This document shows positions 30,483 through 41,257 of a DNA stretch of 64,000 bases, one piece after another (position 1 is the first letter of the stretch; each line of letters starts with the position of its first letter). The DNA is from Phoma sp. XZ068 (Eukaryota > Ascomycota > Dothideomycetes > Pleosporales > Didymellaceae): assembly GCA_004835665.1 (NCBI GenBank), contig RBKR01000013.1:62001-126000 (forward strand), written 5' to 3'. A model generated the notes under the pieces. That model was not told the DNA's origin, ran no database searches, and worked only from the letters and a program-made list of their open reading frames with translations. The translations under genes were made by a program, and so were the position numbers.

Positions 30483-33400
30483 GTCTTGGTAGCACAAGTG
30501 GGAATTAGTTGAACGAGAGTCAGTGACAGAGAAAGGGCGAAAAACTGCAGCCACTGAGACAAATATTCTACTGCAGATACTTCTGTTGTCCCGTAGATTG
30601 GAGCATAATCGAGCCGCCTGCCTGCGTCTGGATCAAAGCGGGATATCCACCCTGACAGGTAGGTCGAGCAAATACTCTGCATACGAGCGCGTCTCAAGTG
30701 CTCTTACCACATGCATTCTGAACCCGTTGACTGGGTCTGTGGCTGCAACCCTGCATAAGCCGTCAACTCTTCGGTACAAGCCAATGCAAACTTCCGGAAG
30801 CCCTTACGGCCCTTGCGGATGGTTTCTGGAAGGAGGCGTGCATGGTTCGCGGGCCGCTCGAAAGCAACTCTCAGGCACACCACATCTGAGTAATACTCCA
30901 ACGCTGCTGGGGTAGTCTTCATTAGCCTGAATTTCAGATGGTGGTTAAAGTGGATCCATGCTGGCCCTCAACGTCTTCGCTCCCGTGTTAGCGAGGCCCG
31001 CTTTTCTGGATTAGACCTCGTATTCTATCTCCTCAAGGAAGCGCCAGTGCGACCATGCAGGTGTAATGGAAGAGGAATAGAAGCATCTGCAAGCAGGGCA
31101 CTCCAAAAGATTAAGTTGACAGGCTGAGCCAATGACACGAAGCTATGTGAAGACGCAGACGGAGATGACAGACTGTTAATCTCCGGATTGTATAGAGCGC
31201 TGAGATTCCGCAGTTCATGTGTTAAGCAGGGAATATTACTGTGTTGGGGCACACTATGACAGGTTTCTGCTACCTTCGTCGATGGTGAGTGCGCTCGTCA
31301 TACAATGTGGACGTCGGTGCCGATGGTTTTGGAAGCTGCAAGCGCCACGTGACCGCGTTTCCACGCTCGCTACATCGTTTGTTTCAAGCTCAAACTGATG
31401 TTCTACCTAGATCCTCATCGTAATTAACACTCTACAGAATCATTACAGTGGCATTGCATTTCGCACGACGAATCCGAAACTTCCAGGTCGTACAGCCGCG
31501 GATTATGTGTCAACATTGGCATGGTCTTTATCCTTCGAGTCCTCCACATGTTCATCACTCCGTTCTTTGTTCATGGTGTAGTAGCTAAAAATATCCATCT
31601 CACTTTTCAGTCAATTTGATGCTGCTTGCCAAGCATCCATCGCCTCATCCTTCGTCCTGCTGTGACTCTCATAGTGGTACTCCGGATAGGTACTCCATCC
31701 CACCGCCAAGGGCCTTGTCGCCTTCCGTCTCCGGGCGCTTCCGTCCACCAATACCGCGCATGCATGCTTCCTTTGATTTATGCGCTCGGACAAGATATAC
31801 GACTGTCAAAACGGCTCACTGCAATAGCAGGCAATGAGGCGAACTTGGTGGAAGAAATTTATGCTATTGGTTCACGAATATGCTCAACTGTTGGCTTCAT
31901 GCGCACCGTTGATGAACTGACCTGTGCTGCGCAAACGGCTCTTTGTCGGCAAGCTGAGCATATTTGGTGCCCATTCAAGGCACGTCTAAGCTTAAATTGG
32001 CGAAGGCATCGAGTTCGAGACTGAAATTGGCGTCTGCAAGTCTACGGGGCCAGCAAGCGGCAAAGAGCTCCCTTCGCTGGCACCTCAGCGTCTCCCCGAC
32101 TTGGAGCAAATGAAGATATGGAGTCTCTGAGAGTGCTGGCATTAAATCATGAATGGCGTGGCACTCGAGCACCTCCAACTTATGCATTGTAATGCGTTAA
32201 GCCAACGCTGCGTACATCCATTGAGCTAATGTAACGGAGCGTCCTTTATTCACCCCAGTTAGGCCGAATGTGAGAGCTTGGAACATGTAACACCTGCGAT
32301 CGTGGGTGATGCAACAACTACGGTATACTCGATCATTTCCCAATAGTTGAGGATGCACCACGGTGCCTGTAATAAGGTGTTGCGGAACTCATTGTCCTAA
32401 AATTTCATAGGTGCGTAGCATCGCCTCCCATCAGAATATGTGACCTCGAAACTTGCAGTCGTGATGCTAGCCCGCGCGGCACAACGTCACCAGCCGTGTC
32501 TGCAAGGTCAGTTCCACGATAGTCAAGCCCATGATGGTGGAAAATTCCCTTTCCTGTCCGGTTCAATTCAATCCGCAAAATTCGCCCGCCTCTCTATTCC
32601 ACAGCCGAACGACACCCTACAGTCATTGCCTACATGCCCAAGTGCAGCATCGAGTACTCGCCCAACTTCATGACTCAAAATCACAGTGCCCGCGAACCAC
32701 AAGCACGGAGGGCTAGTCCTTACGAACGATCAAGGCCAAAGCTACGGACAATTGCCACGAGTCGAACTGCCGAAGCTAAATGCAGCAAGGTATACAAACC
32801 GCATCGAAGCCGAAAACCCCGGATCAGCGCGGAAGTACATTACATGAGCGCAATATAGCCTTGTATCAGCCCTACACTTCCTTCCAACAGGAGGGTATTG
32901 AAAATAAAGTTAGACTACATGACTAGCCATGCGGTGTAATTTTGCGGGATGCTCTAAATGATACGACAAGTCGAGACACGTTCTACACCAAAAAATGCAT
33001 GATTCATGGACGAGAGTCATTGCCTTCGCAACAGAACATGAGATATCATCAGATTCATTCACAATTATGTCTCATGGAGTACTGTATTATGATAACCGAA
33101 GAACTCACCCGCTCAATCCCAAAGGACAAATGTCTGTACAGGAACTGTATGTGTAGACGAATTCAAGCTAGGTCCTAAGTGAAGTAGGAATACGAAGAGA
33201 TTCTTCGAAGATCACAGAATATTCTTTAGTCTGTTGTATACAGCGTGCTGCTTGTACAGTGCAAGCTTTCCACAAGTTCGGCTAATTGCAGCTTACCGAA
33301 CCAGCTCCCACACCTGAAGGGCCGACACTTATATTGGACTTGACTAGCTTAGGAAAACGTACGATGGTCTTTGATCCATCAAGCAAATCCCGTGTCTTAT

Positions 33401-35741
33401 GTCTGCTCTGGCACCCCCATGTAATACAGTGTTCCTGCTGGTAAAGATACCCTGCAAGAACGCTGCGCGCTTGATCTCTATGACACTGCCTTCAGCTTTG
33501 GCTTTAATTTTAAATGCTTAGGTGTAATAATTTCTCTCCATCACTCTTAACATAGGATGTTATAGAGAGAATTATTCGAGACTCAATCAAGTCTCGCAGT
33601 TCCGTCTCGCCCCAGAGGCTAGAATTTGCCTGCTTGGCGAATACGTTCAGGTCCGTCGTAAGCATTAAGATGTGTCAGCACTGATAGATTTGAAGGACCG
33701 GGTGGTGCTTCTGGACCGGTAATCTGCATAAATGTGTTGTCTGAACATGTACAGACGATGACTTTATCAGACACACATTTTCACAATCTCTAGCATTGTA
33801 CCATAGCGTATCTGTCGTTTATATTCTCCCGCTCAAAGAAAAAGTTCATAGATCTGAATACCCATATTAGAAATGGGAGCCTACATTGCAGTTGTACACG
33901 GCGGCTGAACAAACACCCATCATTCCCTCCTCCACCCCCACTCGCTATGTTGCCCTCAAGACGCCTCGCACTCATAACCTTCGTCTCGTCTTCTAAAAGA
34001 AACCCCGCAAACCTCCAGTCATCAGACGAAATTGCGATCGTACAGCAGCCCACCAACCCGTTACTTTAAGTCACAACCGCCAGCGTCCCCGTCCGACGTC
34101 GCGATGTCCCCGATATAAACCTACCCATCCAGCACACGGCACAAAACGGAGCGTCTACCCTGCGACCCGCGAGTGTGACGATAGGCGTCTTTTACAGCAT
34201 TGGCAATTTCGGTGCTTAGACCACTTTCTATAAGAAGAAAATAAGCGAGAGATTTCGTCGGCGATGCACAACGAGCAACAAGCGGTTAGGGAGAAGGCGA
34301 GGCCGTCAGCGGAGAAGCTTATTTGCACTACACTCTACACTCTTCGTTCTCTACCCTCCACTCTCCACTTTAAAATCAGGTTCTCGAGGAGTAAAGAGAT
34401 ATTACAGTACGGAAGTGTGTTCGGAACACCTTTGCATCCCAATACCCACTTCGAGTTGCTATTTTCCCTCGGGGTGCACAAGTTTTGCCGTCAAGTCATA
34501 GACGATGAATATATACAACTAGATTATCTACATATTCATACCAAGTAGCTAAGACTACCAAAATCATAATTATATCTATCTATCTAAAATGACTACTGTC
34601 ATTGAAGTTTCTGCAGACCTTCTATAGGAGTTAGATATCGTATCGTTCTGGATTAGTTCCAGCCCTTCGGTGTTGGACAATGCTGTGGGTATCTGGATAA
34701 CCACTCGCGGGCAGGCCTGGCCGTTGTGAAGTAAGTGTTTGTATGAAACTGGGTAACATACTAGCGTATAAGTAATTAGAGAGTGGATGATGGCATTCAG
34801 GATGGCTTACTGAGTTATGGGATGCACAGGTATGGTTTGTAGGAGGATTGGGACATATATCTTTAACTTCAATCTCAACGTCAGTTTCAGAATAATACTC
34901 AGCTTCAACGTTGCCTTAAAGCTCATCTCCGGCGCTCAAATGCATCACACACTCTTATCTTTATGACAGTCAGAAGACACATACTGTGCAAAAGATTATG
35001 TTCTATCTGCCACGCTCAAGATTCCAATTATTCCGTCTAGAGTATCGTGCCGTACTAAAGAGGGATCGGATCATACGAGTTCTATCGAACTGGTTATATC
35101 CGCCCTATCGTACAATCCACAACACCAGCAATCCCAAACGAACTGTACGCATTTCCCTTTGACTACTTCCCCTCGAACATACATCCACCAGCACCGCTCC
35201 ACCTTCCACATTCTACCCCCATCTCCATACATCGCACACCACAATCCACCCAAAGAAGAGACGCAAGATGTGTACCAAGATAAACCAGGAAGACTGCGCC
35301 ATTACTCATCTCATCACAGGACCGTGACTCGAAACTGAAAAGCCAAAGTACGAGTCCCCTCCACTCATCATACACATCGTCATTTCTCCGCCCCCCGTCA
35401 CACTCTCCAGACCAGATTGAAAGGGTGGAGATTGAATCTAGACGCGGTTCGACTGAGTTGATGGACATAGTGTTGAAATGCTGATAACAATATGTGAGAT
35501 CTTCGAGCTACTCGGTGATTTGAACAAATACTACAGTCATGGGACAAATAGTCGCGTCGGACATCTCATTTTGCCAAGCACAGTGACGTGGAAGCTCAAC
35601 ATCGCGTTATCACGGCATGCATGTGGTGCACACTGAGGTGAGACAGCCTTGTCGTCAAATTAATACATCGACTATATTCGAAAAATATGCACAGCGTAGA
35701 ATTTAGTCACTCACAACAAGTGCAGCACATCACTCCTCAAA
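30483..35741. other. 5.3-kb gene-poor stretch
   Basis: No gene, RNA gene or intact mobile element could be supported. Open frames are short, overlapping and of random composition. Composition becomes more AT-rich between about 32.9 and 35.1 kb but lacks the CA/TG depletion of the left end. An imperfect palindrome sits at 33526-33576 (arms AATAATTTCTCTC and GAGAGAATTATT), possibly a hairpin or MITE relic. Confidence 0.45.
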
Positions 35742-37699
35742 TCACGCAACACCCCTTTCCCCCTCCCCACCACCATCCCTCCGACTCCCCCTCGTCGTCA
35801 TCCTCGCCACAAAACTCGGTGCTTCCCGCTCCTTCTCCATCTTCGCGTGCCACTCGGCCTCCGCCTGCGCAGCATTGCGCTTCACGCGCGCCGTGTTCCA
35901 GCGCATGTAGTAGCAGCAGATAGGGAAGAGAATGGTGTCGACGGCCACCCAGGCGAAGAGGATGCCGAAGTTGCGGCCGACGTGGGATTGGTCGAGGTCG
36001 AAGAGGGTGGCACGTGTGAGTTCGACGACTGGGAAAGTTAGCTAACGAAGTTGCATTTGAAGGGTTTGTGATTGTGATAGGGGCCTTACTGTTGTGCATC
36101 GGCCAAGCGTAGCCCCACTTGTAGAAACTCGACGCCAGTTCGAGCGCGTAGAAGCCTGTTGCTACGTTCGAAATAACCCAGAAGATGAGCCACAGCGCGG
36201 TCCACGGAGTGCCGAGCAGCATGGCCATGTTCTCGCTTGCCAGGCCGAAGGCAATCATGCCGATCCAGTTGCCCATCCAGTAGACCACGAATGTACCGCG
36301 GCCGTACGGGTTGGGGTTCCGGGCGGGCCAGACGTGGCTGGCGGGTTGGTTGGACATAGGCATGAGGAAGGCGAGGCTGACGAAGCTATAGATGAGGCTG
36401 AGGAAGAAGTAGGAGGTGACGGTTGCGATGTAGCGCCAGGCGATCAGATGGCGGAAGAGCAGCGGTGGGTGGCCTTTGGGCGAGAGGTACTTCATGTGGA
36501 TGGGCAGGAAGAAGGTGAAGCTGAAGAAGGAGATGATGATGAGGTAGATCAGACCGATGCTGACTGCTGGGGTGGCGACGGGTGGGCCAAAGGGACGCAG
36601 GTCGTAGGACGTGAAGTCGATGCCTGGGGATAGAGCTTGGGGTGAGAAGGCGCTTGTATTCTGGAGGTCGAGCTGAAGGTGGGGGATCCACGATTGCCCA
36701 AAGGTGGAGCCGACGCGTTTTTGGAGCGCTGTTAGACTGGGAACGATGTAAGAGGACGACGTGATCTGATCGCGCGCCGAGATGTAGATGATATGGCAAG
36801 CCCCGGCAGGGTCGTAGGTGGCGTTGCCCTGTCTTGCGGCGTGGTCAAGGAGGGCTGTCGCATTAGGGTTGATAACTACAGCAGCCCAGAAATGCATATC
36901 GTACACGGCTTCTCGGACCTTGAGTGGGTCGTTGTCAAATTCCATGGGCGATTTGAAGATGTAGGACGGGACGATGCCGCCCGCATCAACCATGTCCGTG
37001 ACTGTGCGGGTTACAAATGGTCCCACAAATGGGGTGGTGTCAGTGTACGGTGCCTGGCCGTCGAAGTCAACCACAAGAATGTCCAAATGCTTGACATTAT
37101 CGTTCTGGCGAAATAGGGCACCCCAGAAAAGACACAGGAAGGCCATGATGGCGACCGCCAGGATGAGGTCTGTAAGTGTGAGGATGCATTTTATAAAAAC
37201 GAAGACTTCACTCACTCGTGCGAAGCCATAACTTTACAACATGCAGTCGCACGCCGGCCTATCACATTAGCCTAGAAGTTGTACAGATGGAGAGGCTTAC
37301 CATTTGCCAATGCCAGAAACCCACGGGTTCTTGCGGAGCATCCTTTCGGCTGCGTCTTGAGCGCTGGGTGTTGAGTTTGGACAGAGCTGGGGTGATGCCG
37401 CGAGAGTGCTGTGTCTCGGCCTTTTCAATAGTCAACGGGTCGTTGGCAACTTCCTCCCGCGCTGAACCCTCGGCGCTCTCAGTGTCAGTAGAGTCGGTGT
37501 CGCTGTTGTACGGCCATTGGTCGTGGTCGTAGTGAGGCGCGATCTGACAGCCAAGCGTGGGCTCAGGCATGTTGCGGGCAGAACGTGCTATGCTCGAGGA
37601 GGGCAAAGATGGAGCGACGGGTGAGTCTGGGTTTGGAGACGGGACCTGCATTTGTCGGTCCCTCTCCTCTTGAGAGACACGACCCGGGCGTGCGGCCAT
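35742..37699 (-). CDS. DUF3533/SNG1-like membrane protein
   Basis: Four exons, 37699-37301, 37258-37216, 37169-36090 and 36028-35742, give 602 aa. The N-terminal 130 residues are polar and phospho-rich (SDTDSTDTESAE). Exon 2 is a 43-nt micro-exon (AGVRLHVVKLWLRT) that joins PVGFWHWQM to the first membrane helix LILAVAIMAFLCLFWGALF; this layout is typical of fungal DUF3533 proteins related to yeast SNG1, linked to drug and nitrosoguanidine resistance and to inner-leaflet lipid balance. After a large extracytosolic domain, five more helices lie between about 360 and 540, and a charged R/E-rich tail follows. Exon limits were fixed by frame phase and by conserved blocks. Probably in the plasma membrane. 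Shares its promoter side with the chromodomain gene. Confidence 0.83.
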
Positions 37700-38225
37700 G
37701 TGCTGACTGATGATATGAGAACGCAGCTAGCGGGAAACAGGGGCGATGATTGGTGCTGGGAGGACGCCACAGCTTACTCATGCATGTCGATGAAGGAGGA
37801 GGTGGATGCTAAGCTTTACATATCACGGGCTTTGCAGGACTTAAGAGGGCGCCGACTCTCGGCTTGGTGATGTGCGCCAGGGATGTGAAGGAAAAGATTG
37901 CTGGCACGAAATTGCCATGACACAACACAGCGCACGGCTGTTAAGTTGGCGGATAGCAGCGGAGTTGATGGTCTCAGTGTGATTCAGAAGATGCATTGTG
38001 ATGATTGACGGTAGAGACAGATGGGAATGCTTCTGTTGTAGCAATTGAAGGATGATGGTAGTGGTCGCTGAGGCATTACGTCAGCGTTGAGCGTCGCATT
38101 GAGAGAGTGCGTCTGGATCATCAACAAACAACACATGCCATAATGAGTCGCAACAGCCATTGGTCGCTGCGACCACATACCCTCTTGGTAGCGCTCTTGG
38201 ATACGAGTATAGGAGAGACGTGAGC
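37700..38225. other. Divergent promoter region
   Basis: 526 bp between the DUF3533 gene (minus) and the chromodomain gene (plus). No coding frame of substance; likely carries both promoters. The chromodomain start is uncertain, so its 5' exon could extend into this interval. Confidence 0.45.
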
Positions 38226-39601
38226 ATGGCCGCGAGAGGGTCGCGACGAGGCCGCGGCAGGGGAAGCACCATGCTGGTCCGTTCAGCACCAGTAAAATCG
38301 TGTGAAACTAACATCAGCAGTGGCACTGGGAGACATATACACCCTCGCCCTCCGTCTACGACAACATCTGGCACGTCCGCCAAGCACCCGTCGCCGTCAC
38401 GCCCCACGTCCCCAGCGCCTGCCCCATTCCCGACGCCCGCACGCGCATCCGCGAGCGTCGCCAGTCCGAAGACGGGCTGGGTCGCAACTTCTACCTGGTC
38501 GAGATCACATACCTGGGCGGGCAGGAGCCAACGAGCACGTGGGTGCAGAGCAGCGACACCAATGAGAAGGGTGGCACTGAGGTCGAGAGCGTTGACGTGA
38601 GCCGCATCCTGCAGTATGTGAGCCCGCGCGAGCTGGAACGGTTCGAAAATGAGCAGTTCCGCATCGAGGCCGAGGCGCAGGCCGTTGCAGACAGGGTGGC
38701 TGAGGAGGAGCAGGTGAGGCGCAGGATGGAGAAGAACGCGCGTATGGCGGGGAGAGGGCGAGGACGAGGAGGCATGTTGAACAGCCTTGGCATTGACCCA
38801 GAGTTGCAGGCCGAGGGCATCACAAGAGGCCGCCCAAGAGGGAGGGGAAGAGGTCGAGGCAGAGGAAGGGGAAGAGGCAGCTGGCGAGGCGGCATCGTGT
38901 CTGGCGCCTCTCGTCGCGAGCTCCCACAGGATGAGATCGTCGACAGCCAGCCTGAAGGAACATCCAAGTCACGGGATGAGATAGATGAGACGAGTCCTGA
39001 ATCTGCAGACGATATACCAGAGCCGACATCGCCAAACCTAATGCGCTCAGCCTTCATCACGAGCAGCGCGCTCTCGCTCTCACCCGTGCAATCACATCGA
39101 CCGGCGCGAGGGAAGGCTCACCCAGAAGTACCAGATATTGGCGACACAACCACCACCTCCGAAGACGACGCCATCCAACTGCGGATCAAGCGTGAGTTCG
39201 ACGACATCACCGTAGCCAACTCCGACTCAACCGATGACCTTCACCCAACCAAGCGGCAAAAGACAGCCAGCGTTGAACCCCCACAACAGCTACTCTTCCC
39301 CCCATCATCACAAGTCGCACACTCAGACTCCAGCAGCGACGACGCCGACTCCATACCCGCCCATCCACCCACAGCGCACACCGGAGCTCCTACGCATGAC
39401 GATGAAGACGACGCAGAAGAGTACGTAGTCGAGTCCATCCTGGAGCACTACGACCACCAAGGCCGCAAATTCTACCTCGTCAAGTGGGAGGGCTACGAAG
39501 ACAGTCATGACTGGTTGCCCGAAGAAGATCTAGCCGGTGCGACCGAATTGGTGCGCGAGTACAATCAGCGAATCAGCCAGCGGACGGAGAACGAGCGGTG
39601 A
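38226..39601 (+). CDS. Chromodomain protein with RG-rich linker
   Basis: Model: exon 1 38226-38276 and exon 2 38318-39601, 444 aa. The C-terminal end is a clear chromodomain (EEYVVESILEHYD, FYLVKWEGYED, WLPEEDLAGATELV), a reader of methylated histone tails; an aromatic cage is suggested by Y, W and W at the usual places. The N-terminal third (WETYTPSPSVYDNIWHVRQ, GLGRNFYLVEITYLGG) is a conserved-looking folded block; a coiled, E/R-rich helix follows (VADRVAEEEQVRRRME), then a long GRGRGRG tract and acidic S-rich linkers. The role is probably chromatin-linked. The intron is uncertain: it needs a weak GTCCGT donor with a CAGCAG acceptor, while the better GTAAAA donor would leave only 26 nt. The chromodomain itself is certain. 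Confidence 0.78.
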
Positions 39602-40320
39602 CAGGAAGTTTGCAACGTAGCGTACAGTTTGGATAATGCGACTCTGTCATTCGCGGTGAGCAGTGTCAATTTGCAGTCAGACCCTCGCTCAAGCCATAGT
39701 GAACTCCGGCGCCCAAAACAAAGGGTACCACTTTACAACCTGGTCGTCTCGCCGCCCAGCAAGACGCTCGCCATCTACACACGCGAAAACGGCAACAGGA
39801 GGACGACAGCAAATAAGTCAGCTACGACTACTGCAGCGATCATCCTTGATTCTCGCCCACTGGGAACTGAGCCACTGCATCCAAGGCCAGGCCAGGCCAG
39901 GCAAGATGTTAGTCTGCTGGAACACAACTCCCAGGCTTCACTGCACTCGCGGTCGGCAGAGGCCCAGGACTTGGGTGTTAGCATGGCCGACGGCACAAGG
40001 AGATGCACAGGAATATGGGCGAAGAAACCTCGTCTGCGAGAGGGAGGGATCAAGGTTCGCAGGTATTGGGGGTGCACTATGCGTCACGCGTAGTTGGCGT
40101 GGATTTGCATATACGGACCAAGATGTTGGTTCTTACAGTATGCAGCTCAACACAATCCACCTCCTTTATCATACCCGCCCTCTCAAGTCTCACCTCTCCA
40201 CCCTCGCATCCAAAACAAATCTATCTCACCGCCACCCACCTACAACTCTACCGGCCCCATCTACACGCGAACGTCCAGCGACATCTCCTTTGCCCCACAC
40301 GACACCACACGCCCTCCCCT
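39602..40320. other. Intergenic, no gene seen
   Basis: 3' flank shared by the chromodomain gene and the cysteine-repeat gene (convergent). Plus-strand frames here run through the opposite strand of the cysteine-repeat gene and have no start of their own worth accepting. Confidence 0.45.
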
Positions 40321-40781
40321 TCACCCACGCACACCCGTCTGATTCTTTCCCCCGGTCAAGCCACTGCAATCAGTGCAATTATGGCAGTCGGTGCAGTCGG
40401 TGCAACTATTATTATTGCTGCCGCCCTTGCAATTTGTGCAGTCGATGCTGTTGGACTCGGAGGTGCAGGACGTGCAGTCTGTGCAGTTGCTGCAGCTCGT
40501 ACAATCTATACGTCGTTAGTACATTATTCACTACATTGTTCAACACAGGTTATCGTCAGGCAGGTGAGTGTGTAGTGAGATGGAAATGATGTGACAGCGA
40601 TGACGTACGCAGCAAAATATGCTTAGGCTAGGGACGGAGAGTCGACTGCGGAGTGGAGTCTAAGCAATGACAACTCACCGGTGCAATCGATGCAATTCGA
40701 GCAATCGGTACAATTTTTGCAGTTGGTGTTGTTTCCCCCTGACGCGGTAGTGGTGGTGACGCCGGATCCGGTGTTGCCCAT
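40321..40781 (-). CDS. Small protein with cysteine at every third residue (C-x-x repeats)
   Basis: Two exons, 40781-40679 and 40505-40321, joined across a 173-nt intron (GTGAGT, CTAAC branch, TAG), give 95 aa. Seventeen cysteines occur with strict period three: the runs CKNCTDCSNCIDC, CTSCSNCTDCTSC and CTDCTDCHNCTDC, separated by short G/S/N linkers. The runs before and after the intron join in register, which supports the splice. The N terminus MGNTGS fits the N-myristoylation pattern (Gly2, Ser6); no signal peptide. I know no family with this exact period. Possible roles are metal binding (metallothionein-like), lipid anchoring through many acylated cysteines, or a disulphide-stacked solenoid. 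The nearest genes are a Zn2Cys6 regulator and a ferric-reductase-like gene on the same strand. Function unknown. Confidence 0.6.
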
Positions 40782-41257
40782 TGTCCTGGACTTTTTATTT
40801 TTATTTTCTGGGCTTTCTGTACGATTGCAGACGCAGACGTGGAGATGTAAATTTTGTAAATCTGATTTCGTGAATGAGAATTCGGTGCTGTCGAGATATT
40901 CAAACAAAGTCCTGCGTGCTCGTTCTATGTACAGCTGTCTGACAGAGGTCCGCGGGCGACGTCATGTGGCGGCTGATAAGCTGGGGTGTGAGCGTTGAAG
41001 GATTTTCGTTGGTGGGTGGCGCGCATATGCATGATACAGTACATGCGGTTTCTACAGAATGGAGAAGTTGGATGATTCGTTGTTAGGAAGGCCGTCTCGA
41101 TGTAGATGGCATTGAGTGAGATTGTGACGTTCGCGCAGTACCGTGACGTATCTAATGATGTTGTTGACTGCAGATGATTGACTCGCTGTATACAGGATCT
41201 TACAGCATTTCCTCATAGTTGCACTATGCGGTGTCGTCCCAGGATAGCTAATCTACT
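40782..41257. other. Upstream region of the cysteine-repeat gene
   Basis: 476 bp between the start of the cysteine-repeat gene and the stop of the regulator, both on the minus strand. No coding frame accepted and no clear TATA box. Confidence 0.4.

Noticed and set aside
36094..36633. 179-codon plus-strand frame opposite the DUF3533 gene
   Set aside because: Highly acidic and G/V-rich composition typical of the antisense of a membrane protein; the minus-strand gene explains the openness.
40003..40575. 190-codon plus-strand frame rich in A, V and G
   Set aside because: Its apparent hydrophobic repeat is the antisense of the C-x-x repeats of the minus-strand gene, which has the proper splice signals and start.
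39663..40589. 308-codon plus-strand frame
   Set aside because: It runs across the intergenic region and the antisense of the cysteine-repeat gene; composition is not protein-like.
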